A stretch of DNA of 64,000 bases from Natroniella sulfidigena (GCF_023223645.1 NZ_JALKBY010000014.1:1-64000); one strand, 5' to 3'; shown: positions 7,684 through 17,418, counted from the first letter of the stretch. The notes: generated by a model from the letters alone, not told the origin. Numbers and translations: made by a program.

Positions 7684-9483
7684 ATGGATAAGCAAGGTTT
7701 ACCAACTAGAGATGAGATTGCAGAGGAGTTTAAGTGGGATTTAACAGCTATTTATGAAAGTGATCAGAAGTGGGAAGAAGAGTTTAATCAAGTAGCAAGT
7801 AGAATATCTGAAATTGAAGCTTTTCAAGGACAGCTGACAGAGTCAGCAGATAAACTACTAGCTGGTTTAGAATTAAGTACTGAGTTGAACCGCTCATTAG
7901 GGAAACTTTATACATATGCTAATCGCAAAAGTGATGAGGATACAGCTAATAGTGAGTATCAAGCTTTACTTGCTAAGGTACAGGGGTTACAAAACCAATT
8001 ATCCAGTGCTACTTCATTTATGGTTCCTGAAATTTTACAGTTACCGACTGAAAAGTTAGAATCATTTATGGAGCAAGAGGAAGGGTTACAGCTTTATCAG
8101 CAGAATTTAGATGACATTATGAGAAGAAAGGAGCATTTTTTATCGCCAGAGGAAGAGCGGATTATTGCTTTGGCAGGAGAAGTAGCTCAAGGGCCAGAGA
8201 ATATCTTTGGGATGCTCAATAATGCTGATCTAGATTTTCCAACTATTGAAGATGAGAATGGGGAGCCGGTTCAGGTTACCCATGGACGTTTTATTGAACT
8301 ATTAAAGAGGGATGATAGGGAGGTAAGAAAATCAGCCTTTGAAGCTTATTATAATCTATATCAGGGCCAAGAAAATACTCTGGCAGAAACCTTAAGTACC
8401 AATATTAAAAAGGATCTCTTCTATATGAGAGCTAGGAATTATTCAAGTTCTTTAGAGGCGTCATTAGATGGGGATAATATTCCAGTTAAGGTGTATGATA
8501 ATCTATTGCAGACTGTAGAGGATAATTTAGAGTATCTGCATGATTATATGGAGTTAAGAAAGAGAACATTACCTATAGATGAACTTCATATGTATGATTT
8601 ATATACTCCCTTAGTTAAGGATGTGGAAATGAAGGTTGAATATGAAGAAGCTAAAGAGATTATTTTGAATGCTTTTGAGCCTTTAGGAGCAGATTATTTA
8701 GAGGTTGTTGAAGAATCTTTTGAAGAGAATTGGATCGATGTTTATGAGAATAAAGGGAAACGAAGTGGTGCTTATTCTGCTTCAGCTTATGATGCTCACC
8801 CTTATATCTTGTTAAATTATACTGATCAGATTGATGATCTCTTTACGTTGGCCCATGAGTTAGGGCATGCTTTACATTCTTATTACTCTAACCAAAATCA
8901 ACCTTATATTTATGCTAATTATAGTATTTTTGTAGCAGAGGTTGCTTCGACAGTTAATGAAGCTTTATTAATGAATTATTTACTGGAGACCACTGAGGAT
9001 GAAGAGAAGCGGAAGTATATTTTAAATCATTATTTAGAGCAATTTAGAGGCACAGTCTATCGCCAGACGATGTTTGCAGATTTTGAAAGATTGATTCATC
9101 AGCAAGCAGAAGAAGGTCAGGCCTTGACTTCAGATCTATTATCAGAATTATATTATGAGTTGAATCAGAAATATTATGGAGAACAGATTGTAGTAGACGA
9201 TCAGATTGCTATTGAATGGGCTAGAATTCCTCACTTTTATTATAATTTCTATGTTTATCAGTATGCTACCGGTTTTTCTGCTGCAGTTGCGTTATCGCAA
9301 CAGATTCTAGAGCAGGGAGAGGAAGCGGTTAATAGATATTTAGAATTTTTACAGGGTGGTAGTTCTGATTACCCTCTTAATCTATTACGGCAAGCTGGAG
9401 TCGATATGGAATCTTCCGAACCGATCGAGAAGTCATTAGCGGTCTTTTCGGAATTGATTGAAGAGATGGAACAATTAATTTAA
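7684..9483 (+). CDS. pepF: Oligoendopeptidase F
   Basis: This M3 family zinc metallopeptidase cleaves short peptides in the cytoplasm. The zinc motif HELGH is at about residue 390 within LAHELGHALHSYY, and a downstream Glu lies in FVAEVASTVNEALL. The 599-residue length fits PepF. The start ATG at 7684 follows GAGGAGGG; a longer frame from 7633 lacks a good RBS. The gene starts 66 bp after pus10, possibly co-transcribed, and ends in a strong terminator. Confidence 0.96.
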   Translation: MDKQGLPTRDEIAEEFKWDLTAIYESDQKWEEEFNQVASRISEIEAFQGQLTESADKLLAGLELSTELNRSLGKLYTYANRKSDEDTANSEYQALLAKVQGLQNQLSSATSFMVPEILQLPTEKLESFMEQEEGLQLYQQNLDDIMRRKEHFLSPEEERIIALAGEVAQGPENIFGMLNNADLDFPTIEDENGEPVQVTHGRFIELLKRDDREVRKSAFEAYYNLYQGQENTLAETLSTNIKKDLFYMRARNYSSSLEASLDGDNIPVKVYDNLLQTVEDNLEYLHDYMELRKRTLPIDELHMYDLYTPLVKDVEMKVEYEEAKEIILNAFEPLGADYLEVVEESFEENWIDVYENKGKRSGAYSASAYDAHPYILLNYTDQIDDLFTLAHELGHALHSYYSNQNQPYIYANYSIFVAEVASTVNEALLMNYLLETTEDEEKRKYILNHYLEQFRGTVYRQTMFADFERLIHQQAEEGQALTSDLLSELYYELNQKYYGEQIVVDDQIAIEWARIPHFYYNFYVYQYATGFSAAVALSQQILEQGEEAVNRYLEFLQGGSSDYPLNLLRQAGVDMESSEPIEKSLAVFSELIEEMEQLI

Positions 9484-9490
9484 GAGATTA

Positions 9491-9523
9491 AGGGCAGATC
9501 TAAAAAAAGATCTGTCCTTTTTT
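9491..9523 (+). terminator. Intrinsic terminator after pepF
   Basis: GGGCAGATCT and AGATCTGTCC pair around an A-rich loop and are followed by six T. Confidence 0.92.
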
Positions 9524-9719
9524 GTCTGTGAGGCAGGAAATTCTTTCTTTTTCTCTAATTATTAATAATAACTATTAATTGTTTATTATAATTAGAGTAA
9601 TATCTTTATTAAATTCCATAAATTAAACCTTGAGGGGTTAAATTACTAGAGGATTTCCCTGTTAGTTCTAGAAGATTGCTATAACTAAACTAATTATATA
9701 GAACACTAATGGGGGAGAG

Positions 9720-10379
9720 ATGATGAAAAAATTTGTAGTTATTATTGTAGTAATGGCTTTAGTAATTTTACCTACGCAAGCGTTGGCTAAAGGATTTGAG
9801 ATGGTTGGTGGAAGTACTTATAATACCTTTCTTCTCTCTTTATCTGTTGATGGAGAGGATGTCTTGATTGGAGATGGGATTAAAGAAAGGTTGGAAGATG
9901 GAGTTGGTTTTTATGCTGGAGGGCGGTATTGGCTAAATGAGCAGTTAGGAATTGAGGTAGGAGTAGATCAAGCAACTAGTAGTTATGGGGATTCTAGTTC
10001 TGATTCTATCTTTGAGATTGAAGAGGAGTTGGTTGGCCCGTATGCGGGAGTGACCTATCGTTTAAATGATAAGTTTCAGATGGAAGCAGGAGCTGTTAAT
10101 TATTCTTATAAACAAAGGCAAAGGGAGATTTATCAAGAGTCAGAGGAATTTAATGAAGTTTCTGCTAAAGGGGAAGGTTTAGGTTTGTTAGTAGGTGGAC
10201 AATATAGTCATACAATCACAGATAATTTAGCTTTAGTTGGGAACCTTAATCATCGAATAATAATGATTGATATTAATGAAGCTTATGACTATGAAGAAGG
10301 TAGCTTAAGTACAGTAGAAGAAGAAAGGTTAAACATGAGTGGTTTAAGGGCTAGTGCTGGTATTAGTTATAATTTTTAA
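9720..10379 (+). CDS. Outer-membrane beta-barrel protein
   Basis: The 219-residue protein begins with a signal peptide (MMKKFVVIIVVMALVILP, cleavage probably after ALA). It continues with alternating amphipathic strands such as GFYAGGRYWL, VGPYAGVTYRL and GLLVGGQYSHT, and ends in GISYNF. A terminal aromatic residue, usually Phe, is the BAM recognition signal of outer-membrane barrels. This fits a small porin-like or OmpA-barrel type protein of a diderm cell. Substrate and role cannot be inferred. ATG at 9720 or 9723 follows GGGGGAGAG. Confidence 0.85.
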   Translation: MMKKFVVIIVVMALVILPTQALAKGFEMVGGSTYNTFLLSLSVDGEDVLIGDGIKERLEDGVGFYAGGRYWLNEQLGIEVGVDQATSSYGDSSSDSIFEIEEELVGPYAGVTYRLNDKFQMEAGAVNYSYKQRQREIYQESEEFNEVSAKGEGLGLLVGGQYSHTITDNLALVGNLNHRIIMIDINEAYDYEEGSLSTVEEERLNMSGLRASAGISYNF

Positions 10380-10400
10380 AGGCTCAGTAATTGAATATAA

Positions 10401-10432
10401 AATAAGAGAGGTTTGTACAAACCTCTCTTATT
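10401..10432. terminator. Bidirectional terminator between convergent genes
   Basis: A perfect 32-nt palindrome (AATAAGAGAGGTTTGT and its complement) lies between the barrel gene and the PHP gene on the reverse strand. T-rich sequence occurs on both sides, so it can serve both directions. Confidence 0.85.
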
Positions 10433-10502
10433 TTGAGCAAACAAGGATATTTTGGTATAATGGCTTTTATTAATCAAAAAGAGCAAATTAAACTTATATA
10501 GT

Positions 10503-11243
10503 TTAACCAATTTCAAGTAAATGGAAAAGGTGTTTTCCAAATAAGGCAACTATAGAGCAGACATTATAGAAATTCTTTTTAAAGTGAGAAAATTTAGAAA
10601 ATTCATTATTCTGGAAATTGTGGAAAGAAATAATTTCTTTTTTAATGTGGGCATCGCTACCAAAAGTAATAAGCTTATTCTCTTTTGTACTCAATCTTTG
10701 AGCAATTAAATTTCTATTTTTCGGGATAGCATGGTTGTAGATCTCTAAAGCATCTACTTCTTGAAGAACTTTTTTGATATAAGGTTTGTTTTTAAGATAG
10801 TTTTTTTGAGCTACTCCTGCAATATGAGGAATTGAGATAAATGAATCATACTTTTTGGCTTCTTTGAGATAAAATTGATACATCTTTTCAGTTCTTGTAA
10901 TTTTGTATCTGTTTTTAAATGGTTCCACACTATTGATATAAAAGTCTTCTAAGTCTTGAGGTGTATTGAAGTAGATTAAGAATTCAAAACTATCTTTACA
11001 GCCTACTTCTATTCCAGGAACAACATTTAAATCTGTAGTCGTACATAATTTAAGGTTATTGTTGATTGAGTTATGATCTGTAATCGATATTAAATGAGGG
11101 ATATTTTGTAAAAAATCTTCTAGAAAGTCTGTTTTGATCAATCCGTCACTATCCTCTGTGTGAATATGCAGATCAGTATATTCTAAAGGTTGTTCAGTTG
11201 TAAATTTATTAAAATATTCAGGTAATTTACTAGCATTTATCAT
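10503..11243 (-). CDS. PHP-domain metal-dependent phosphoesterase
   Basis: The 246-residue protein has the PHP signature series: DLHIHTEDSDG (about residues 24-34), SITDHNS (about 54-60), PGIEVG, SIPHIAG, and FGSDAHIKK near the C-terminus. These His/Asp residues coordinate two or three metal ions. PHP proteins hydrolyse phosphoesters such as phosphate monoesters or nucleotides; the substrate here is unknown. It is a single gene, convergent with the barrel gene and divergent from the chemoreceptor gene. Confidence 0.87.
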   Translation of the reverse strand: MINASKLPEYFNKFTTEQPLEYTDLHIHTEDSDGLIKTDFLEDFLQNIPHLISITDHNSINNNLKLCTTTDLNVVPGIEVGCKDSFEFLIYFNTPQDLEDFYINSVEPFKNRYKITRTEKMYQFYLKEAKKYDSFISIPHIAGVAQKNYLKNKPYIKKVLQEVDALEIYNHAIPKNRNLIAQRLSTKENKLITFGSDAHIKKEIISFHNFQNNEFSKFSHFKKNFYNVCSIVALFGKHLFHLLEIG

Positions 11244-11390
11244 TAGAATGCTCCTTTACTTATTAGTTTGTAAAGTTATTATATCAATAAGTGAACCATT
11301 TTACAAATTTTTGCTGGGATTTTTAAGTAATGATTTATTATAATCTTGGGCTTAAAATCAAAATAACATAAATTAATGGAGGGATAAGAG

Positions 11391-12998
11391 ATGATACTTG
11401 ACTTTTTTACAAAATTAAAAAGTATTAAATTAAAGTTGATTGTAGTCAATTTATTAATTGTACTTGTGGTTTTAGTAGGGATTAATGCCGTTGTTTTGCC
11501 ATTAATCAGACAAGAAATATATAGTGAAAAGGAGGAGCAAGTTAGAGAAATAACGAATGCTGTAATGGGTACGTTAGAGTATTATCATGAATTAGAGCAA
11601 GAAGGTGTTTTGACAAGAGAAGAAGCAGAAGATCAAGCTCAAGAGATAATTAGGAATGCAACTTATGGCTATCAATCACAAGATTATTTTTGGATCCAAG
11701 ATTATGAACCTAGAATGATCATGCATCCTTTCACGCCTGAACTTGACGGAACCGATATTTCTGATTTTGAAGATCCGGATGGAATTAAATTATTTTCTGA
11801 GATGGCAGAGGTGGTTGAAAGAGAAGGAGATGGATTTGTTGAGTATAGTTGGCAATATTATGATGATGATGATCGAATAGAACCTAAGATTTCTTATGTT
11901 GCTGGATTTGAACCTTGGGAGTGGATTTTAGGAACAGGAATTTATATTGAAGATCTTAATGAAAGGGTACTAGGGGTATTTAGTCGAATTTTACTAGTAA
12001 CAGGAGCAATTTTTGTTGTAGTAATTGGGATTATTATTATTGTAGCTAAAAACTTTACTAAACCAATTCATAAAATAGTAGAAGCGATGAAAAAGTTAGC
12101 TACAGGGGATTTGACCAGTCAGTTAGAGCTAGATAGAAATGATGAATTTGGAACTTTGGCTACTACCTTTAATCAAACAGTTGCTCAACAAAAAGAATTA
12201 ATAAGAGAGTTATCAGATGATATTGAGGAATTATCAGCTCATAGTGAAGAATTATCTGCTTCTACTGAAGAAGGTAATGCTACAATCGAGACTACAAATC
12301 AGCTAATTGATCAAATTTCAGGAAGTATTCATGAAATATCAGGTAATATTCAGCAGGTAACTGGATTAGCTCAAGAGACTAATTCTCAAGCTCAAATAGG
12401 TGGAGATAACATTGAGGGAACATTGAGCAGTATGACTCAGATCAATCAGGCAGTTAAGAAGACAGTGGGAATAATTCAGAAATTGGATACTAATACTAAG
12501 GAGATTAGTGAGATAGTAAATTTAATTACTGATATAACAGAGCAGACTAATTTGTTGGCCCTTAATGCTTCAATTGAAGCAGCTAGAGCTGGTGAAGATG
12601 GTAAGGGCTTTTCAATAGTTGCTGAGGAAATTAGGCAGTTAGCTGAAAAAGCAGCTGATGCAACTGAGGATATTATTAAATTAATTGAGGAAACTCAAAA
12701 AAGATCAGAGGTTGGATTAGAAGCAGTTAAGGAAGTGGAAGAAACGGTTGAAAGTGGTAAGGAGGTTGCTGAAAAAACAGGACAAGTATTTGTTGAAATA
12801 GAGGATTATGTGATGACTACTTCAGAGCAAATTGAACAAACTGCTACTGCAACTGAAAATTTAGCTGAAAATAGTGAGCAGTTATTAAATGGGGCGGATA
12901 ATATTGATAATATGTCTGAAGAGATAGCAAATTCTTCACAGGAGTTAGCAAGTATGGCCGAAAAATTACGGGATTTAGTAGAAAAATTCAAGATCTAA
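11391..12998 (+). CDS. Methyl-accepting chemotaxis protein with single Cache sensor
   Basis: Order of parts in 535 residues: transmembrane helix (about 17-38); extracytoplasmic sCache_2-like domain (about 45-190) with [17 protein letters not shown] and [10 protein letters not shown]; second helix (about 198-220); HAMP; and a long signalling coiled coil with the tip [18 protein letters not shown]. sCache domains in this family often bind small carboxylates (known of the family). RBS GGAGGG precedes ATG. No che genes are adjacent; a lone cheY lies at 52557. Confidence 0.95.
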   Translation: MILDFFTKLKSIKLKLIVVNLLIVLVVLVGINAVVLPLIRQEIYSEKEEQVREITNAVMGTLEYYHELEQEGVLTREEAEDQAQEIIRNATYGYQSQDYFWIQDYEPRMIMHPFTPELDGTDISDFEDPDGIKLFSEMAEVVEREGDGFVEYSWQYYDDDDRIEPKISYVAGFEPWEWILGTGIYIEDLNERVLGVFSRILLVTGAIFVVVIGIIIIVAKNFTKPIHKIVEAMKKLATGDLTSQLELDRNDEFGTLATTFNQTVAQQKELIRELSDDIEELSAHSEELSASTEEGNATIETTNQLIDQISGSIHEISGNIQQVTGLAQETNSQAQIGGDNIEGTLSSMTQINQAVKKTVGIIQKLDTNTKEISEIVNLITDITEQTNLLALNASIEAARAGEDGKGFSIVAEEIRQLAEKAADATEDIIKLIEETQKRSEVGLEAVKEVEETVESGKEVAEKTGQVFVEIEDYVMTTSEQIEQTATATENLAENSEQLLNGADNIDNMSEEIANSSQELASMAEKLRDLVEKFKI

Positions 12999-13000
12999 AT

Positions 13001-13094
13001 AAAAAAGTTGCTTCCAGCAACTCAGTTTAAGTTTAAGATTGAGTTTAAGTAAAACTAACAAATAAAAACTTAAAAAATATGATTTCCTAAAACC
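13001..13094 (-). repeat. Repeat B, copy 5 (reverse orientation)
   Basis: Read on the reverse strand, the unit begins with AGGAAATCAT directly after the pdxST terminator hairpin and ends with GTTGCT-GGA-AGCAAC and a T-run (13021 down to 13001). The closing stem has C-G changed to T-A relative to copies 2-4, again keeping pairing and the GGA loop. It abuts the end of the chemoreceptor gene. Confidence 0.75.
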
Positions 13095-13125
13095 AATTAA
13101 GGAGTCCCTTAGGGACTCCTTAATT
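13095..13125 (-). terminator. Terminator after pdxS and the pdxT remnant
   Basis: A perfect 14-bp stem (AATTAAGGAGTCCC) with loop TTA is followed on the reverse strand by GGTTTT. It overlaps the stop codon of the pdxT remnant. Confidence 0.85.
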
Positions 13126-13235
13126 AGTTAATTGTAAATTTTGTTTATTAACTTTTTTCACAAAATATTGATGGACTGCTAAATCATGATCTAATTCCGG
13201 ATGAAAAGAGGTAATGATAAAACTCCAATTTTCAT
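13120..13235 (-). pseudogene. pdxT: pdxT remnant: both ends of the glutaminase gene with the middle deleted
   Basis: Reverse strand: ATG at 13235 gives MKIGVLSL, the usual PdxT start, after an RBS-like GTGAGTGA. Almost immediately a different frame gives TSFHPELDHDLAVHQYF, the C-terminal PdxT block with the HPE catalytic triad residues, ending at TAA 13120-13122. About 150 or more central codons, including the nucleophile Cys, are missing and the two ends are out of frame. PdxT normally feeds ammonia from glutamine to PdxS. It sits just downstream of pdxS, its usual position. Confidence 0.87.
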
Positions 13236-13274
13236 AAATAAATCACTCACTTTATATAGTTCTTAGTTGATTTT

Positions 13275-14153
13275 TTACCAACCGCGATGAGCTAGTTGTT
13301 CTTCTTTTGATAATGTATCAATATTGATTCCTACCATTGCTTCTCCAATATTTTCAGATGCTTCAGCAATGATATTAGGGTCATCATAATGAGCAGTAGC
13401 TTTAACGATAGCGTTGGCCCTTTCTTCTGGGTTACCAGATTTAAAGACACCAGAACCAACAAAGACACCATCGCAACCAAGTTGCATCATTAATGCAGCA
13501 TCAGCAGGAGTAGCTACTCCTCCGGCAGCAAAGTTGACTACTGGTAATTTACCATGTTCAGCTACATATTGAACTAAATCAAAAGGAGCTCTCATATCTT
13601 TGGCAGCAGCCATCAATTCTCCACTATCCATAGTAGTTAATCTTCTAATTTGAGCATTAACCGTTCTCATATGTCGAACTGCTTCTACTACATTACCTGT
13701 ACCAGCTTCACCTTTGGTTCTAATCATGCCAGCTCCTTCACCAATTCTACGTAAAGCTTCACCTAGATTTGTTGCTCCACAGACAAAAGGAACTTCAAAT
13801 TCTGATTTATCAATGTGATTGTCTTCATCAGCAGGAGTTAATACTTCACTTTCATCTATGTAATCTACTCCTAATGCTTCTAATACTTGAGCTTCTACAA
13901 AGTGGCCAATTCTTACTTTGGCCATTACAGGGATAGAAACTGTTTTGATAATTTCCTTAATCATTGCTGGATCAGAGGCTCGAGATACACCACCTTCTTT
14001 ACGAATATCAGCTGGTACTCTTTCTAAAGCCATTACTGCAACTGCTCCAGCGTCTTCAGCAATCTTTGCCTCCTCTGGATTAGTTACATCCATAATTACT
14101 CCACCTTTTAACATTTGTGCTAAGTTTTTGTTCAAGCCATATCTTTCAGTCAT
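13275..14153 (-). CDS. pdxS: Pyridoxal 5-phosphate synthase subunit PdxS
   Basis: The synthase condenses ribose 5-phosphate, glyceraldehyde 3-phosphate and ammonia to pyridoxal phosphate. The 292 residues match the family over the full length. Catalytic lysines are visible as MAKVRIGH (K79) and [10 protein letters not shown] (K147). Its glutaminase partner PdxT is reduced to a remnant downstream, so this PdxS may depend on free ammonia or on a pdxT elsewhere. A consensus promoter (14253-14281) and the divergent PdxR-type regulator suggest control by pyridoxal phosphate. Confidence 0.98.
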   Translation of the reverse strand: MTERYGLNKNLAQMLKGGVIMDVTNPEEAKIAEDAGAVAVMALERVPADIRKEGGVSRASDPAMIKEIIKTVSIPVMAKVRIGHFVEAQVLEALGVDYIDESEVLTPADEDNHIDKSEFEVPFVCGATNLGEALRRIGEGAGMIRTKGEAGTGNVVEAVRHMRTVNAQIRRLTTMDSGELMAAAKDMRAPFDLVQYVAEHGKLPVVNFAAGGVATPADAALMMQLGCDGVFVGSGVFKSGNPEERANAIVKATAHYDDPNIIAEASENIGEAMVGINIDTLSKEEQLAHRGW

Positions 14154-14235
14154 TAATTTTCCTCCTTTATAGTTTCTTTACAATTAATCTAGACTAAGTT
14201 ATAATAATTGTATGGGTTTAATATTAAAAAATACA

Positions 14236-14294
14236 TATTGTACCCATGTTCTATTATGCCAAATGAGAACTGTATTGTCAAGAGGGATACAATA
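14236..14294. promoter_or_regulatory. Putative PdxR operator flanking the pdxS promoter
   Basis: TATTGTACCC (14236-14245) lies downstream of the -10 and GGGATACAATA (14284-14294), its near reverse complement, lies upstream of the -35. The two half-sites bracket the promoter. MocR/PdxR regulators commonly bind paired sites at pdx promoters, and the regulator gene is divergent and adjacent. Assignment is inference. Confidence 0.5.
14253..14281 (-). promoter_or_regulatory. Promoter of pdxS
   Basis: On the reverse strand TTGACA (14281-14276), a 17-bp spacer and CATAAT (14258-14253) give a strong sigma-A promoter about 100 bp upstream of the pdxS start. Confidence 0.85.
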
Positions 14295-14329
14295 ATTTAG
14301 TGAATGGGTACGATTTGGGTTTGAGCTCA

Positions 14330-14524
14330 AGTCTAAGCCTGAGTATAGATGTCCAATTCTAAAGTAATAGTACAATTCAGTTTAAGTTTGAGTAAATGGT
14401 TTTTATTACGAAGGGTTTTTATAAACCCGGAGGTAAGTCTAAGTAAGAGCTAAGCCCTTATGTTTCTAGTGGTTGACTTAAACTTAAACTCAGCCTTAAA
14501 CTTAAGCTTTATATCAATTAAGTT
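14330..14524. repeat. Dispersed repeat C, copy 1, with inserted GGGTTT hairpin
   Basis: The unit holds AGTCTAAGTAAGAGCTAAG, then GTGGTTGACTTAAACTTAA and CAGCCTTAAACTTAAGCTTT, ending in TATATCAATTAAG. Close copies are at 38258-38357 and 62921-63027, more divergent ones at 16630, 19347 and 28528. A small hairpin (GGGTTT TTAT AAACCC, 14406-14421) interrupts this copy. All copies lie immediately upstream of genes. The regulator's upstream region is formed by it. Confidence 0.75.
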
Positions 14525-14549
14525 AAGACCAAAAAAAGGAGTGGAATTG

Positions 14550-16007
14550 ATGATAGAATCGCTACACTTAGAAAAAGAAATAAAAAAACCATTATATCTA
14601 CAATTATCTAGTCAACTTAAAAACTTGATTGAAGCAGGACAGTTACAACCTCATTCCAAATTACCTTCAATCAGACAGTTAGCTAAAAAGTTAAGTGTCA
14701 ATAATGTGACAGTTGTTAATGCTTACAATGTATTAGAAGAAGAGGGGTTAGTCTATAAAAAGGTTGGTAGTGGAACTTTTGTCTTACCTAGTAAGCAGAT
14801 TGAAGATGAAGTTATTTCTGGAGAGAATGGAGTGGATACTTTGCCTTCAGAAAGAAAGATGGATGTTATTAATTTTGGAACAGTGGCTCCTAGTCCTAGT
14901 TTGTTTCCAGTGCAAGTCTTTAAAAGGTTATTAAATCAGGTCCTTGATCGTGATCAAGGTTATGCGTTTGGTTATCAAAAGAGTCAAGGTTATCTACCAT
15001 TACGTGAATCAATTGCTCAATATGTGGAAAATTATCAAATAGAGACTGATTCTGAGCAGATTCAAATTGTTTCAGGAGCTCAACAAGGGCTGGATGTATT
15101 GGCTAAGACTTTTTTAGACTATGGTGATACTGTTTTTGTAGAAAGACCTACTTATCCGGGGGCTATTTCAGCATTTAGATCAAGAAAGGTGGAGTTGATA
15201 GATATTCCGCTTGAAAAAGATGGTTTGGATTTAGAAAAGTTAGAGGTGATGTTAAAGCGTTATCAGCCTAAGTTTCTTTATTTGATGCCTAATTTTCAAA
15301 ATCCAACAGGCTATAGTTATTCTTTAGCGAAGAAGAAAGAATTGTTAGAGTTGGCTACTCAATATGAACTGTTGATTATAGAAGATGATTGTGTAAGTGA
15401 TTTAAATTATTTGGGCCAACCCCGTAAATCTCTTAAATCTTTAGATACAGAGGACAATGTCGTCTATTTAAAAAGTTTTTCTAAGATCTATATGCCGGGG
15501 TTGAGATTGGCTTTTATGATCATTCCGTCTAGTTATTGTGAAGATATTTTAGTGTCAAAGTATTTATCCGATATCTTTACTGATGGATTGGTGCAGCGAG
15601 TATTAGATCTTTATTTTCGTAATGAAGATTGGCAAGAACAGTTAAGTTGCCTTAAAGAAAAATATAGTCAGCGCTATCAAGTAATGGTTACAGCTTTAGA
15701 AGATTATTTACCGCAAAGTGTTGATTATATAGAGCCCCAAGGTGGACTTAATTTATGGTTGAAATTACCCCAACAGATTTCTGCTACTAAAATGTATGAA
15801 GTACTAAGAGAAGATGGAATTAACATAGCACCAGGAGCATTATTTTATCATACTAAGCCTCAGAAGAATAGAATTAGATTGAGTATTGCAGCAGTTACTT
15901 GTCAACAGATAGAACAAGGAGTAAAGCAGATAGGGCTAAGGCTTAAAGAAGAACTGAAGCAAGATAGAGATTATAGATTTGATGATTCATTAATGCCTTT
16001 AGTTTAG
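14550..16007 (+). CDS. pdxR: MocR/PdxR-family transcription regulator (GntR HTH fused to aminotransferase fold)
   Basis: Residues about 10-80 form a GntR winged helix (KLPSIRQLAKKLSVNNVTV). Residues about 110-480 form a fold-type I aminotransferase domain with the PLP lysine in SFSKIYMPGLRLAF. Such regulators sense pyridoxal phosphate and control its synthesis; this one is divergent from pdxS. ATG at 14550 follows AAAAGGAGTGG; the longer frame from 14460 would extend into repeat C and is rejected. The gene overlaps the 3-prime end of gmhB by four bases. Confidence 0.92.
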   Translation: MIESLHLEKEIKKPLYLQLSSQLKNLIEAGQLQPHSKLPSIRQLAKKLSVNNVTVVNAYNVLEEEGLVYKKVGSGTFVLPSKQIEDEVISGENGVDTLPSERKMDVINFGTVAPSPSLFPVQVFKRLLNQVLDRDQGYAFGYQKSQGYLPLRESIAQYVENYQIETDSEQIQIVSGAQQGLDVLAKTFLDYGDTVFVERPTYPGAISAFRSRKVELIDIPLEKDGLDLEKLEVMLKRYQPKFLYLMPNFQNPTGYSYSLAKKKELLELATQYELLIIEDDCVSDLNYLGQPRKSLKSLDTEDNVVYLKSFSKIYMPGLRLAFMIIPSSYCEDILVSKYLSDIFTDGLVQRVLDLYFRNEDWQEQLSCLKEKYSQRYQVMVTALEDYLPQSVDYIEPQGGLNLWLKLPQQISATKMYEVLREDGINIAPGALFYHTKPQKNRIRLSIAAVTCQQIEQGVKQIGLRLKEELKQDRDYRFDDSLMPLV

Positions 16008-16525
16008 TTTTTGGGTTCTTCTTCAATTTTGAGTATAATATCAACTGCATCTTCTAATGTTTCTAAGGAATAGTCGGCTTCTGGACATTTGGCCCCTAGT
16101 TTGATTGTAGTACAGCCTGCTTGATTTCCGGCTATAATATCGGATTTACGATCTCCAACTAAATAGGAGTCTGTAAGCTCAATATTATATTTATCGGCAA
16201 GGTTAAGAATCATGCCTGGCTTTGGTTTGCGACACTCACAATCTGATTTGAAGTGAGGACAGTAAGCAATATCATCTATTGTTGCTTCTTTTTGTTGTAA
16301 CTCATTGATCAGGTGTTGATGAATTTCATCTAAATCTTGGGCAGTAAAATAACCTGACTCAATTCCTCCTTGATTGGTAACAATATAAACCTTAAAATCA
16401 GCCTGGTTTAACTTCTTAATTGAATCGGCAGTCCAAGGATATAATATTAGATCTGTTGGTTTATTAACTGGTTGATCATATCTGTTAATCACTCCATCAC
16501 GATCTAAAAAAACAGCTTTAGTCAT
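16004..16525 (-). CDS. gmhB: D-glycero-D-manno-heptose 1,7-bisphosphate 7-phosphatase (HAD family)
   Basis: The 173-residue HAD phosphatase has FLDRDGVIN (nucleophile D8, acid D10), VTNQGG, a zinc loop CPHFKSDCECRKPKPGM (C-x-H-x4-C-x-C) and VGDRKSDI. This combination marks GmhB, which removes the C7 phosphate in ADP-heptose synthesis for the lipopolysaccharide core. It supports an LPS outer membrane. HisB-N type histidinol phosphatase is the main alternative. It is convergent with the regulator gene. Confidence 0.88.
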   Translation of the reverse strand: MTKAVFLDRDGVINRYDQPVNKPTDLILYPWTADSIKKLNQADFKVYIVTNQGGIESGYFTAQDLDEIHQHLINELQQKEATIDDIAYCPHFKSDCECRKPKPGMILNLADKYNIELTDSYLVGDRKSDIIAGNQAGCTTIKLGAKCPEADYSLETLEDAVDIILKIEEEPKN

Positions 16526-16629
16526 CTATTTCCCTCCTCATGTTTAATATTTTCTTAATATTTATCTGTTATACTAATTAGTATAGAAAACATTTAGTAT
16601 AAATGTTTTATTTTAAGATTAAATTACAA

Positions 16630-16722
16630 AATAGCCTAAGTTTAAGGCTGAGTTTAAGGTTAAGTTAAGTATTAAAACCATAGGGTCTTGGTTTTACTTA
16701 AACTTTAATATCAATTAAGTGA
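16630..16722. repeat. Dispersed repeat C, divergent copy
   Basis: CCTAAGTTTAAGGCTGAG and TTACTTAAACTTTAATATCAATTAAG share the sequence blocks and the ATATCAATTAAG end of repeat C. It lies directly upstream of the response-regulator gene at 16737 and ends about ten bases before its RBS. Confidence 0.6.
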
Positions 16723-16736
16723 AAGAGGTGCTCTAA

Positions 16737-17417
16737 ATGGGTCAAGAAAAGATATTGGTTGTTGATGATGATCAGAATGTAATAGAGATTTTAGAGTTAT
16801 ATTTAAGTAAAGAAGATTTTGTTGTTTTTAGTGCTCAAGATGGTCAAGAAGCAATTAAGGAGGCTAAGCAGAAGAATCCTGATTTAATTATTTTAGATAT
16901 TATGATGCCTAAATTAGATGGATTAGAAGTTTGCAAGGAGTTAAGAAAGGATAACGAAGTACCAATTATCTTACTTTCAGCTAAAAGCGAAGAGTTTGAT
17001 CGAGTTCTAGGTTTGGAATTAGGGGCAGACGATTATGTAACTAAGCCTTTTAGTCCTCGTGAGGTAGTAGCTAGAGTTAAAGCAATTTTGAAAAGAGTAA
17101 ATAAAAGTAATCAACCTGAAAAAAATAGTGAGTTAATTAAACATCCCAATTTAACCATTAATCCTAAGGAGAGAAGGGTTGTAGTGGACGGAGAGGTAAT
17201 TGAATTATCGCCTAAAGAATATGAGCTATTAGTCTTACTAGCAGAACACCCTAGCCAGGTATTTAAACGTGAACAGTTATGTGAGAAGGTTTGGGGATTA
17301 GATTATTATGGTGATTTAAGAACGGTAGATGTTCATATTAAATGGCTTAGAGATAAACTTAAGCAGGACTATATCAAAACGGTCTGGGGAGTAGGATATA
17401 AATTTGAGGTGGAGTAA
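16737..17417 (+). CDS. OmpR/PhoB-family response regulator (system 1)
   Basis: The receiver domain (1-120) has DDD near residue 10, the phosphoacceptor in LIILDIMMP (about D54) and TKPF. The C-terminal winged helix (about 130-226) has ELSPKEYELL and RTVDVHIKWLRDKL. It should bind DNA in response to phosphorylation by the histidine kinase that follows; the two reading frames are adjacent, with the kinase start at 17419. RBS GAGGTG supports ATG at 16737. Confidence 0.96.
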   Translation: MGQEKILVVDDDQNVIEILELYLSKEDFVVFSAQDGQEAIKEAKQKNPDLIILDIMMPKLDGLEVCKELRKDNEVPIILLSAKSEEFDRVLGLELGADDYVTKPFSPREVVARVKAILKRVNKSNQPEKNSELIKHPNLTINPKERRVVVDGEVIELSPKEYELLVLLAEHPSQVFKREQLCEKVWGLDYYGDLRTVDVHIKWLRDKLKQDYIKTVWGVGYKFEVE

Positions 17418-17418
17418 A

